From positions 5,642,001 to 5,706,000 of the forward strand of contig NZ_CP038438.1 in assembly GCF_004683905.1 (NCBI RefSeq): a DNA stretch of 64,000 nucleotides. The letters run 5' to 3'. This DNA is from Pseudomonas fluorescens. Its GTDB lineage: Bacteria > Pseudomonadota > Gammaproteobacteria > Pseudomonadales > Pseudomonadaceae. Position 1 is the stretch's first letter. Each line of letters starts with the position of its first letter. Under the pieces are notes generated by a model that saw nothing but the letters and a program-made list of their open reading frames with translations, ran no database searches and had not been told where the DNA came from. Positions 7,442 to 16,757 of the stretch are shown here, one piece after another. The position numbers were made by a program, and so were the translations under genes.

Positions 7442-9439
7442 TCAGTCTTCCAGCAGCTCTTCAGCCTGACCCAGGATGTTTTCCAGGGTGAAGCCGAACT
7501 CTTCGAACAGTGCCGAAGCCGGAGCCGATTCGCCGTAGGTGGTCATGCCGATCACGCGACCTTCCAGACCCACGTACTTGAACCAGAAGTCGGCGTGGGC
7601 CGCTTCGATCGCGATACGTGCGCTGACCTGCAACGGCAGAACCGATTGCTTGTAGCCGGCGTCCTGAGCGTCGAACACGCTGGTGCAAGGCATGGAAACC
7701 ACGCGCACCTTGCGGCCTTGCTCGGTCAGTTTGTCGTAGGCCTGAACGGCCAGACCGACTTCCGAACCGGTGGAAATCAGGATCAGCTCAGGCTCGCCTG
7801 CGCAGTCCTTCAACACGTAACCACCGCGGCTGATGTCGGCGATCTGACCGGCATCGCGTTCCTGGTGCTGCAGGTTCTGACGCGAGAAGATCAGCGCCGA
7901 AGGGCCGTCCTTACGCTCCAGCGCATTTTTCCAGGCCACCGCCGATTCAACGGCATCGGCTGGACGCCAGGTGTCGAGGTTCGGCGTGGTCCGCAGGCTG
8001 GTCAGTTGCTCGATCGGCTGGTGCGTCGGGCCGTCTTCGCCCAGACCGATGGAGTCGTGGGTGTAGACGTGGATCACACGCTTCTTCATCAGCGCCGACA
8101 TGCGTACTGCGTTGCGCGCATATTCCATGAACATCAGGAAGGTCGCGCCGTAAGGCACCAGGCCGCCGTGCAGGGACACGCCGTTCATGATCGCGGTCAT
8201 GCCGAATTCGCGCACGCCGTAGTACATGTAGTTGCCGCTGGCGTCTTCAGCGCTGACGCCTTTGCAACCTTTCCACAGGGTCAGGTTGGAACCGGCCAGG
8301 TCAGCTGAACCGCCGAGCAGTTCCGGCAGCAGCGGGCCGAACGCGTTCAGGGTGTTCTGGCTGGCTTTACGGCTGGCGATGGTTTCGCCTTTGGCCGCCA
8401 CTTCAGCGATGTAGGCCGAGGCTTTTTCCGCGAAGTCCGCCGGCAGTTCGCCGCTCAGACGACGGATCAGCTCGTTGGCTTCGGTCGGGAACGCCGCGGA
8501 GTAGGCAGCGAAACGCTGATCCCACTCGGCTTCGGCGGCGCGACCTTTTTCCTTGGCATCCCACTCGGCATAGATGTCGGCCGGGATTTCGAACGGGCCG
8601 TAGTTCCAGTTCAGCGCCTGACGGGTCAGGGCGATTTCCGCGTCACCCAGTGGGGCGCCGTGGCAATCTTCCTTACCCTGCTTGTTCGGCGAACCGAAAC
8701 CGATGGTGGTCTTGCAGCAGATCAGGGTCGGCAGCGGGCTCTTGCGCGCGGTTTCGATGGCGGTCTTGATCTCTTCCGGATCGTGACCGTCGACGTTGCG
8801 GATCACCTGCCAATTGTAGGATTCGAAACGCTTCGGGGTGTCATCGGTGAACCAGCCTTCGACTTCACCGTCGATGGAGATGCCGTTGTCATCGTAGAAG
8901 GCGATCAGCTTGCCCAAGCCCAGCGTACCGGCCAGGGAAGCGACTTCGTGGGAAATGCCTTCCATCATGCAGCCATCACCGAGGAACACGTAGGTGTGGT
9001 GATCAACGATGTTGTGGCCAGGACGGTTGAACTGCGCACCCAGGACTTTTTCCGCCAAGGCGAAACCGACGGCGTTGGCCAGACCCTGACCCAGCGGGCC
9101 GGTGGTGGTCTCGACGCCCGGGGTGTAACCGAATTCCGGGTGACCCGGGGTGCGGCTGTGCAGTTGACGGAACTGCTTGAGGTCGTCGATCGACAGGTCG
9201 TAACCGGTCAGGTGCAGCAGCGAGTAGATCAACATCGAGCCGTGGCCGTTGGACAGCACTAAGCGGTCACGGTCGGCGAACGACGGGTTGCTCGGGTTGT
9301 GCTTGAGGTAGTCGCGCCAAAGTACTTCGGCGATATCTGCCATACCCATAGGGGCACCGGGATGGCCGCTGTTGGCTTTTTGCACGGCATCCATGCTGAG
9401 GGCACGAATGGCGTTGGCACGCTCACGACGGCTAGGCAT
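7442..9439 (-). CDS. tktA: Transketolase
   Basis: This 665-residue thiamine-diphosphate enzyme moves two-carbon units between sugar phosphates in the pentose phosphate pathway and produces erythrose-4-phosphate, the Epd substrate. The N-terminal domain has KANSGHPGAPMG, SNGHGSML and the cofactor motif beginning GDGCMMEG and ending near DDN (154-185). The middle domain has HDSIGLGEDGPTHQP. The C-terminal domain carries STGSEV. AGGAG precedes the ATG. It is the first gene of the minus-strand carbon cluster and diverges from the sahR-metK operon across a 258-base region. Confidence 0.97.
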   Translation of the reverse strand: MPSRRERANAIRALSMDAVQKANSGHPGAPMGMADIAEVLWRDYLKHNPSNPSFADRDRLVLSNGHGSMLIYSLLHLTGYDLSIDDLKQFRQLHSRTPGHPEFGYTPGVETTTGPLGQGLANAVGFALAEKVLGAQFNRPGHNIVDHHTYVFLGDGCMMEGISHEVASLAGTLGLGKLIAFYDDNGISIDGEVEGWFTDDTPKRFESYNWQVIRNVDGHDPEEIKTAIETARKSPLPTLICCKTTIGFGSPNKQGKEDCHGAPLGDAEIALTRQALNWNYGPFEIPADIYAEWDAKEKGRAAEAEWDQRFAAYSAAFPTEANELIRRLSGELPADFAEKASAYIAEVAAKGETIASRKASQNTLNAFGPLLPELLGGSADLAGSNLTLWKGCKGVSAEDASGNYMYYGVREFGMTAIMNGVSLHGGLVPYGATFLMFMEYARNAVRMSALMKKRVIHVYTHDSIGLGEDGPTHQPIEQLTSLRTTPNLDTWRPADAVESAVAWKNALERKDGPSALIFSRQNLQHQERDAGQIADISRGGYVLKDCAGEPELILISTGSEVGLAVQAYDKLTEQGRKVRVVSMPCTSVFDAQDAGYKQSVLPLQVSARIAIEAAHADFWFKYVGLEGRVIGMTTYGESAPASALFEEFGFTLENILGQAEELLED

Positions 9440-9503
9440 CGCTGATCTCCTGGGTGTGAATAGATTGAAACGGAAAAAAGGAGGGCATTTTCCCTCACCG
9501 GAG

Positions 9504-9544
9504 CGCCTCGGGGCAATGACAGATAGTCATCCGAGGGCGTTTTT
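9504..9544 (+). terminator. Terminator-shaped hairpin in the tktA/sahR divergent region
   Basis: CGCCTCGG (9504-9511) pairs with CCGAGGGCG (9531-9539) with one bulge. An inner stem ATGAC/GTCAT caps it, and five T follow on the plus strand (9540-9544). No plus-strand gene ends upstream, so it may attenuate a long sahR-metK leader, stop antisense transcription out of tktA, or act as a tktA leader structure. Confidence 0.5.
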
Positions 9545-9633
9545 CCCGTGCTGGACGGCGGTTTCGTCTGGTGAAACCTTTCCGCTGTTCGTTTGTAGAG
9601 TTAACCAGCCAGTGAGAAGTGCCATCTATCGAG

Positions 9634-9657
9634 CAATATCAAAACTTTTTGATATTG
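9634..9657. promoter_or_regulatory. Perfect palindrome, candidate SahR operator
   Basis: The 11-base arms CAATATCAAAA and TTTTGATATTG are perfectly complementary around a CT centre. The site is 40 bases upstream of the SahR-like gene, where an autoregulatory operator would sit. SahR-family operators are AT-rich palindromes by published comparative genomics. The match to this protein is my inference. Confidence 0.65.
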
Positions 9658-9697
9658 ACCTTGCAGCGATTTCCCACCGTCTCTAGACTGCTGCCCC

Positions 9698-10693
9698 ATG
9701 AACTTACGCGTGCCTTCCATTCGCCATGACGATTGCGACGAGCTGGCGGCCCTGTGCAAGGCCGGTGGCGATCCGCTGCGTCTGAATGTATTGCGCGCGC
9801 TGGCCAACGACTCGTTCGGCGTACTGGAGCTGGCGCAGATTTTCGGTATCGGTCAGTCCGGCATGAGCCACCACCTCAAGGTGCTGGCCCAGGCCGATCT
9901 GGTGGCGACACGCCGCGAAGGTAACGCGATTTTCTATCGCCGCGCCCTGCCCCACACCGAATTGCTGGGCGGCAAGTTGCACGCCGCATTGTTAGAAGAA
10001 GTCGACAATCTGGCGCTGCCGGACGACGTGCAGGCACGCATCGCCCAGGTCCACGGACAACGCGAAGCCGCCAGCCAGGACTTTTTCGCCCGGGTCGCGG
10101 AGAAATTCCGCGCCCAGCAAGACTTGATCGCAGGCCTGCCGCAGTACCGTGACAGTGTGCTGGCCCTGCTCGACAAACTGAACTTCAATGGTGCTGCCAC
10201 GGCCATTGAAGTCGGCCCCGGCGATGGTGCTTTCCTGCCGGAACTGGCCCGCCGCTTCGGCACCGTAACCGCGCTGGACAACAGCCCGGCGATGCTCGAA
10301 CTGGCGCGTCAGGTATGTGAACGTGAACGGCTGGCTAACGTCAGCCTGCAATTGGCCGATGCATTGAATGGCACCAGCCTTCAGGCCGATTGCGTGGTAC
10401 TGAACATGGTGTTGCACCATTTCGCCGCGCCGGCCGAAGCGCTCAAGCACATGGCCGGCCTGCTGCAACCGGGCGGTAGCCTGCTCGTGACAGAGTTATG
10501 TAGCCACAACCAGAGTTGGGCCAGGGAGGCCTGCGGTGATCTGTGGTTGGGGTTTGAACAGGACGATTTGGCCCGTTGGGCCACCGCTGCGGGACTCGTT
10601 CCCGGGGACAGCCTCTATGTAGGCTTACGTAATGGTTTCCAGATCCAGGTTCGCCACTTTCAGCGACCGGCTGGCGACACTCACCATCGGTAA
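9698..10693 (+). CDS. sahR: ArsR-family regulator with SAM-methyltransferase-fold domain (SahR-like)
   Basis: The 331-residue protein joins an ArsR winged helix (about 18-85, recognition region IGQSGMSHHLKVLAQADL) to a class I methyltransferase fold (about 160-320). The second domain has motif I EVGPGDGAFLPEL (171-183) and a likely ribose-binding acidic residue in TALDNSPAML (D194). SahR regulators, described in Proteobacteria, have this architecture. They bind S-adenosylhomocysteine in the methylase-like domain and repress SAM-cycle genes. Location 18 bases before metK and directly behind a perfect palindrome fits that role. No clear ribosome site precedes the ATG; a weak TTGCAG-17-TAGACT promoter ending near 9689 would give an almost leaderless transcript. 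A true methyltransferase activity is not excluded. Confidence 0.8.
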   Translation: MNLRVPSIRHDDCDELAALCKAGGDPLRLNVLRALANDSFGVLELAQIFGIGQSGMSHHLKVLAQADLVATRREGNAIFYRRALPHTELLGGKLHAALLEEVDNLALPDDVQARIAQVHGQREAASQDFFARVAEKFRAQQDLIAGLPQYRDSVLALLDKLNFNGAATAIEVGPGDGAFLPELARRFGTVTALDNSPAMLELARQVCERERLANVSLQLADALNGTSLQADCVVLNMVLHHFAAPAEALKHMAGLLQPGGSLLVTELCSHNQSWAREACGDLWLGFEQDDLARWATAAGLVPGDSLYVGLRNGFQIQVRHFQRPAGDTHHR

Positions 10694-10711
10694 ATTCAGG
10701 AAAACATCGAG

Positions 10712-11902
<1,191 letters not shown>

Positions 11903-11917
11903 GCCCTCCCCGGCTGC

Positions 11918-11958
11918 AAAAAAAGCCCCGCACGGTTCGCGCCGTGCGGGGCTTTTTC
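11918..11958 (+). terminator. Intrinsic terminator of sahR-metK
   Basis: AAAAGCCCCGCACGG pairs perfectly with CCGTGCGGGGCTTTT around a six-base loop, giving a long GC stem with a T run on the plus strand. Confidence 0.93.
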
Positions 11959-11992
11959 ATGCCTGGAATCCCCTTCCAATATCTATAAAGAA

Positions 11993-12020
11993 CCCTGTGG
12001 GAGCGGGCTTGCCCGCGAAG
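11993..12020. repeat. Single degenerate REP
   Basis: One REP copy with GCCCGCGA in place of GCTCGCGA follows the metK terminator. No inverted partner is visible. Confidence 0.75.
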
Positions 12021-12137
12021 AGGCCGGCCCATGCGCCCCCTGTATGGGCACGGAAACACGATGCAAAACACCCACCCGGTGCCTCTCTGAATCCTCGCCT
12101 AGCCTTAAAGCATTCCCCCTGAGCAAGGACGCTCAAA

Positions 12138-13814
12138 ATGCTTGCCACGCTGCGCCTGTTTTCAGTTCTTTTGCTGAGTTTCACCCCTCTGATCGCCCAT
12201 GCAGCCTGCCCAGACTGGCCATTCGGCAAAGCGCAAGTTGAAATCTCGGCTCTGCAACAGCAGATCGACCAATGGGACGACGCCTACCACCGCGAAGGCC
12301 GCTCGCTGATTGCCGACGAACTCTACGATCAATCGCGCGTGCGGCTCATCGAATGGCGCCAGTGCTTCCAGCAGCCCGCAGCGCCCGAACCGTTGCGCAG
12401 CGCGTCTGGCTCCGTCGCGCATCCAATCGCCCACACCGGTCTGGACAAGCTTCACCAAGCCGCCGCCGTTCAAGCATGGTTAAAGGATCGGCAGGATGTC
12501 TGGGTACAACCCAAGGTCGATGGTGTAGCGGTCACGCTGATTTACCGTCGCGGCCTGTTGCAGCAGGCGATCAGTCGCGGCGACGGGATCAGCGGTCAGG
12601 ACTGGACAGCGTCGGCGCAAAAGATCGCTGCCATTCCGCAACAACTGACCCAACCGCTGGACCTGCTGGTGCAGGGCGAGCTCTATTGGCGCCTGAATCA
12701 GCATGTGCAAGCCAGCGCCGGCAGCGTCAACGCCCGCGCCACCGTTGCCGGGCTGATGAGCCGTAAAACCTTGAGCGCAGAACAGGCGTCCGGGATCGGT
12801 CTGTTCGTCTGGGACTGGCCGCAGGGCCCGGCGAATCTGCCTGAAAGAATATCGACGCTAGCGACGCTGGGCTTCGCCACGACAGCGCCATTCAGTCAGG
12901 TCATCGCCAACTTTACCGACGCGCAAAAATGGCGCGAGCACTGGTATCGATCGCCCCTGCCGTTCGCTACTGACGGCATCGTCCTGCGCCAGAGCCAGCG
13001 TCCACCGGCTGAGCGCTGGCAGGCGAGCGCGCCCTACTGGGCTATCGCCTGGAAATACCCGTTTGCCCGAGCGCTGGCCGAAGTGCGCAAAGTGAATTTC
13101 AAAGTCGGCCGCAGCGGACGCATCACGCCAGTATTGGAGTTGTCGCCGGTGATGCTCGATGACCGCGAGATCAGACGCGTCAGTGCCGGGTCACTCAAGC
13201 GCTGGCAGACGCTGGATATCCGCCCCGGCGATCAAGTGGCAATCAGCCTGGCCGGGTTGACGATTCCACGACTCGACAGTGTGGTGTTGCGTACCTCCGA
13301 ACGGGCCGCCCTCGACATTCCCGACACGCGCGACTTCCACGCCCTGAGCTGCTGGCAACCGACACCCGGTTGCGAAAGCCAGTTTCTCGCGCGCCTGACC
13401 TGGCTCAGTGGCAAGCAGGGGCTGGCGCTGCAGAATGTCGGGCGCGGCACCTGGGAGAAACTTCTGGAAACAGGCCGCCTGAACAACCTGCTGGATTGGT
13501 TGACCCTCGACGAGCCAGAGCTTGCTAACATTGCCGGCTTCGGCGAACGCAGCAGCACACGTCTGATCAACAGTTTTCACAGCGCCCGCCAACGGCCGTT
13601 CACCCAGTGGCTCAAAGCATTGGGTTTACCGCCGACGGGGCAGGCACAACTGGCCGACTCGTGGCAGGCGCTGGCACAACGCGACACCGAACAATGGCAG
13701 GCAGAAGCCGGAATCGGCCCGGGCCGCGCGGCGCAATTGAGCGCATTCTTCCGCGACCCGCAGGTGCTGGCCTTGAGTGACACATTACGCGCCGCCGGAA
13801 TCGACGGTTTCTGA
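12138..13814 (+). CDS. ligB: NAD-dependent DNA ligase B
   Basis: The 558-residue protein matches the LigB branch of NAD-dependent ligases, about the size of E. coli LigB. The adenylylation motif VQPKVDGVAVTL places the nucleotide-accepting lysine at K126. The C-terminal half carries an OB fold and helix-hairpin-helix segments (NIAGFGERSSTRL and GIGPGRAAQL). It lacks a BRCT domain, and only two cysteines (HALSCWQPTPGC) remain where LigA has a four-cysteine zinc finger, both known LigB traits. Oddly, the N terminus reads as a Sec signal peptide (hydrophobic residues 5-20, AHA before ACPDW), also seen in E. coli LigB. It stands alone, not near other repair genes. Confidence 0.92.
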   Translation: MLATLRLFSVLLLSFTPLIAHAACPDWPFGKAQVEISALQQQIDQWDDAYHREGRSLIADELYDQSRVRLIEWRQCFQQPAAPEPLRSASGSVAHPIAHTGLDKLHQAAAVQAWLKDRQDVWVQPKVDGVAVTLIYRRGLLQQAISRGDGISGQDWTASAQKIAAIPQQLTQPLDLLVQGELYWRLNQHVQASAGSVNARATVAGLMSRKTLSAEQASGIGLFVWDWPQGPANLPERISTLATLGFATTAPFSQVIANFTDAQKWREHWYRSPLPFATDGIVLRQSQRPPAERWQASAPYWAIAWKYPFARALAEVRKVNFKVGRSGRITPVLELSPVMLDDREIRRVSAGSLKRWQTLDIRPGDQVAISLAGLTIPRLDSVVLRTSERAALDIPDTRDFHALSCWQPTPGCESQFLARLTWLSGKQGLALQNVGRGTWEKLLETGRLNNLLDWLTLDEPELANIAGFGERSSTRLINSFHSARQRPFTQWLKALGLPPTGQAQLADSWQALAQRDTEQWQAEAGIGPGRAAQLSAFFRDPQVLALSDTLRAAGIDGF

Positions 13815-13909
13815 TCACGCAATCCCCCGGCAGCCGGGAACCCAAGGGCCGTCAGACGCTCAAACAGCGCAGTGCCCCCGACCCGACTGCCTTTGCACAT
13901 GGAGCTTTT

Positions 13910-14305
13910 ATGAAATTTCTTGCACCGCTTGCCTTGCTGACTCTCTGTGGTGTTCTGGCCGCGCCTGTGATGGCTGACGAAGATGCACCGGGCCTGACCG
14001 GTTGCGCCGCGAAGAAGCAGGGCATCATCAATCAGCTCGAGCAGGCGAAATCCCGGGGCAACACCGATCAGCAGGCCGGTCTGCAAACCGCTCTGGATGA
14101 AGTGACGAAGAACTGCACCGATGCCGGCCTGAAGAAAGAACGCGAAAACAAGGTGCTGGAAGCCAAGCACGAAGTGAGCAAGCGTCAGGCGGATCTCGAC
14201 AAGGCGATGAAGAAAGGCGATCCGGAGAAGATTAACAAGCGCAAGGACAAGCTCGCCGAGTCGCGCAAGGAACTGCAGGATGCGCTGGATCAGATCGACA
14301 AGTAA
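13910..14305 (+). CDS. DUF1090 family exported protein
   Basis: The 131-residue protein has a clear signal peptide (about 1-22, ending near VMADED). A mature, mostly helical and strongly charged domain has two cysteines (TGCAAKK and KNCTDAG) and a coiled-coil-like second half rich in Lys and Glu (KRQADLDKAMKKGDPEKIN). This matches DUF1090, typified by E. coli YqjC, a periplasmic family with no settled biochemical role. It follows ligB by 95 bases and may have its own promoter. Confidence 0.82.
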   Translation: MKFLAPLALLTLCGVLAAPVMADEDAPGLTGCAAKKQGIINQLEQAKSRGNTDQQAGLQTALDEVTKNCTDAGLKKERENKVLEAKHEVSKRQADLDKAMKKGDPEKINKRKDKLAESRKELQDALDQIDK

Positions 14306-14331
14306 CCGTTAATGCGGGGAATTTGATGCCC

Positions 14332-14411
14332 TCTTCGCGAGCAAGCCCGCTCCCACATTTGATTTGTGAACGACACAGATCCAGTGTGGGAGCGGGCTTG
14401 CTCGCGAAGGC
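14332..14411. repeat. REPIN
   Basis: An inverted REP pair lies between the convergent DUF1090 and cytochrome c' genes. Confidence 0.9.
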
Positions 14412-14431
14412 GTCAGCTCAAACAACAGAAA

Positions 14432-14881
14432 TCAATGATCGCGAAACTCTTTATGGCAAGCGCTGCAGGCATCTTCAACTTTCTGCACCGCAGGCCCGAG
14501 GTTACTGGCCTTGTACGGCTGAACCTTGCTGGCGATCACCAGTTCACCGGTGGCCGCCTCAAGGTTACGGGCCAATTCCTGAAAGCGGGCCTGACGCAGC
14601 CAGACATCATCCTTGGCGCTGGTGTGATCTTCTTCACGAACCTGCGGGAAATGCTTCCACGGTTCATGCGACAACGCATCGAGCTTCACCGCGCCTTCGG
14701 CGAATTTCGGCCCGTCGAACGGAATACGTCCACGCAACATGCCGCCCAGGTCTTCGCCGGTCTTGAGCATTTGTTTGAAGATCGCCTTGCGTTGCCCCAG
14801 CGGAGAATTCGGATCGACGCCGCCACAGGCGGACAAGGTCAGACAGGCCAGCAATACAACAGAAATTCTTTTAAGAGTCAT
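14432..14881 (-). CDS. Cytochrome c'-type lipoprotein
   Basis: The 149-residue protein has a lipoprotein signal (LTLSAC, C19) and a single C-terminal haem-binding motif, CSACH (C139, C142, H143). It is largely helical, with the haem site almost at the end, as in the four-helix cytochrome c' family. It is predicted to be anchored in the cell envelope facing the periplasm and to bind one c-type haem. Family members bind or buffer nitric oxide and other gases or transfer electrons; no partner gene is visible here. It diverges from mltA. Confidence 0.85.
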   Translation of the reverse strand: MTLKRISVVLLACLTLSACGGVDPNSPLGQRKAIFKQMLKTGEDLGGMLRGRIPFDGPKFAEGAVKLDALSHEPWKHFPQVREEDHTSAKDDVWLRQARFQELARNLEAATGELVIASKVQPYKASNLGPAVQKVEDACSACHKEFRDH

Positions 14882-15009
14882 GGTGGCTTCAGGTCACGGA
14901 ATTCGGCGGCCAGTATCCTCGCGTCGCCGACAAACACCAATAGCCCTATTAAAAATACGGGTTGCCGGAGCGCATGGAGCACTTGGGCAACCGGCACAGG
15001 AATCACTCC

Positions 15010-16194
15010 ATGAACAGCCGTTTCAAGGCCTGGCGTCACCCACTGATCGCAACCCTGCCACTGCTGGCAATCCTTGCCGGCTGTACGGGTGGCGACACTG
15101 CCAAACCGAAAACCCATGCCTTGGCCACTTATTCCAGCGCCACTTGGGAAGCCTTGCCGGCGGTGTCCGACAGCGATCTGGTGGCCGGTTTCAGTTCATG
15201 GCGCAGCGCCTGCACCCGACTCAAGGCTGATCCGGTCTGGGGCGGCACCTGCGCGGCAGCCGCCAACGTGCCGCAAAGCGCCAACGAGATTCGCGCGTTC
15301 CTCAAGCAGAACCTCGACGTGTTCGGACTGCGCGCCGAGCATGACAACCCCAACGGTCTGATCACCGGTTACTACGAACCGGTCTACCCCGGCAGCCTGA
15401 CGCCCACCGAGGTGGCGAACGTGCCGGTGTACGGCGTGCCGGAAGACATGATCATCGTCTCGCTGGACAGCATTTACCCGGAACTGAAGGGCAAGCGCCT
15501 GCGTGGCCGTCTCGAAGGCCGAGTGGTCAAGCCGTATGACGACGCGGCGACCATCGAGTCCAAAGGCGTCAAAGCGCCGGTAGTGGCGTACCTGACCGAT
15601 CCAATGAACCTGCAGTTTTTGCAGATCCAGGGCTCGGGGCGGATTCAGACGCCGGATGGCAAACAACTGCGCATCGCCTACGCCGACCAGAACGGCCATC
15701 CGTACCGGCCGATCGGTCGCTGGCTGGTCGAGCAAGGCGAGCTGAAGAAAGAAGACGTGACCATGAGCGCGATCAGCAACTGGGCCAAGGCCAACCCGTC
15801 GCGCATCCCGGAACTGCTGGGCAGCAACCCGAGCTACGTGTTCTTCACCCGCAACCCGGACAGCAACGAAGGCCCACGCGGCTCGCTGAACGTGCCGTTA
15901 ACGGCAGGTTACAGCGCAGCGGTGGATCGCAAGGTGATTCCGTTGGGAAGCCTGCTGTGGCTGTCGACCACCCGCCCGGACGGCAGCGCTTTGGTTCGCC
16001 CGGTCGCGGCGCAGGACACCGGTGGCGCGATTGCCGGCGAGGTGCGTGCGGATCTGTTCTGGGGCACCGGCGATGCTGCCGGGCAACTGGCCGGCGACAT
16101 GAAACAGCAGGGACAGATCTGGATGCTCTGGCCTAAAGGTGTGGCGTTGCCGCGAGTGCCGCAGGTGGCCGATACGGTTAAGGACAAGCCTTAA
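15010..16194 (+). CDS. mltA: Membrane-bound lytic murein transglycosylase A
   Basis: The 394-residue lipoprotein (signal to LAGC, C25) cleaves peptidoglycan glycan strands to 1,6-anhydro-muropeptides at the outer membrane. It has the MltA barrel domain with GLITGYYEPVYPGS and MNLQFLQIQGSGRI. The C-terminal 3D domain includes VPLTAGYSAAVDRKVIPLGSLL and the catalytic aspartate in AQDTGGAI (D336). The start at 15010 is chosen because AGGAAT lies before it and the signal peptide follows directly. A longer frame from 14962 adds a charged, unlikely extension. Confidence 0.95.
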   Translation: MNSRFKAWRHPLIATLPLLAILAGCTGGDTAKPKTHALATYSSATWEALPAVSDSDLVAGFSSWRSACTRLKADPVWGGTCAAAANVPQSANEIRAFLKQNLDVFGLRAEHDNPNGLITGYYEPVYPGSLTPTEVANVPVYGVPEDMIIVSLDSIYPELKGKRLRGRLEGRVVKPYDDAATIESKGVKAPVVAYLTDPMNLQFLQIQGSGRIQTPDGKQLRIAYADQNGHPYRPIGRWLVEQGELKKEDVTMSAISNWAKANPSRIPELLGSNPSYVFFTRNPDSNEGPRGSLNVPLTAGYSAAVDRKVIPLGSLLWLSTTRPDGSALVRPVAAQDTGGAIAGEVRADLFWGTGDAAGQLAGDMKQQGQIWMLWPKGVALPRVPQVADTVKDKP

Positions 16195-16217
16195 GCGCCT
16201 CGGCGCCAGAGCTACCG

Positions 16218-16315
16218 CCTTCGCGGGCAAGCCTGCTCCCACAGGGTTCTTTGGTGTACACAGGATTTGTGCTCGCCATTGATACCTGTGGGAGCGGGCT
16301 TGCTCGCGAAGAGGC
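16218..16315. repeat. REPIN
   Basis: An inverted REP pair lies between mltA and the convergent MAPEG gene. The left copy is degenerate (GCGGGCAAGCCTGC). Confidence 0.88.
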
Positions 16316-16334
16316 CAGCTGCAACACCCGAGAA

Positions 16335-16718
16335 TCAGACCGACACAAAGAAGAACGCAGCAATCAGCCCCATCCCGACAAACCACACCAGCGACCGCAA
16401 GATCGCCCAATCCGCCAGGTAGCAGATGATGTACAGCAGGCGACTGGTGATAAACAGCACCGCCAGCACATTCACTGTCACCAGCTGCGCCGTGCCCACC
16501 AGATGGGCAACGATCACCGCTGCCGCAAACGCCGGCATCACCTCGAAGCTGTTCAACTGCGCCGCATGCGCCCGTCGGGCGACGCCGCCCACGCTATCGA
16601 GAAAATCCCGAGGATCATGATTGTCACTGAGCCTGAAACCGCCCGAGACCTTGGCCACAATCGTGCACACATACGGCAGGAAAATCGCGATCAACACACA
16701 CCACAGAGCCACCGTCAT
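16335..16718 (-). CDS. MAPEG family membrane protein
   Basis: The 127-residue protein has four hydrophobic helices and the MAPEG-type segment ending RRAHAAQLNSFEVMPAF, where an Arg, Asn and Glu line the glutathione-binding site in characterised members. It lies in the inner membrane. Bacterial MAPEG proteins are mostly uncharacterised; some have glutathione transferase or peroxidase activity. It is followed on the same strand, 39 bases upstream in coordinates, by the EamA transporter gene, so the two may share a transcript. Confidence 0.82.
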   Translation of the reverse strand: MTVALWCVLIAIFLPYVCTIVAKVSGGFRLSDNHDPRDFLDSVGGVARRAHAAQLNSFEVMPAFAAAVIVAHLVGTAQLVTVNVLAVLFITSRLLYIICYLADWAILRSLVWFVGMGLIAAFFFVSV

Positions 16719-16757
16719 AAAGCCGTCCTTTTTTCGAGTGTTGGAAATGGCGGGCGG

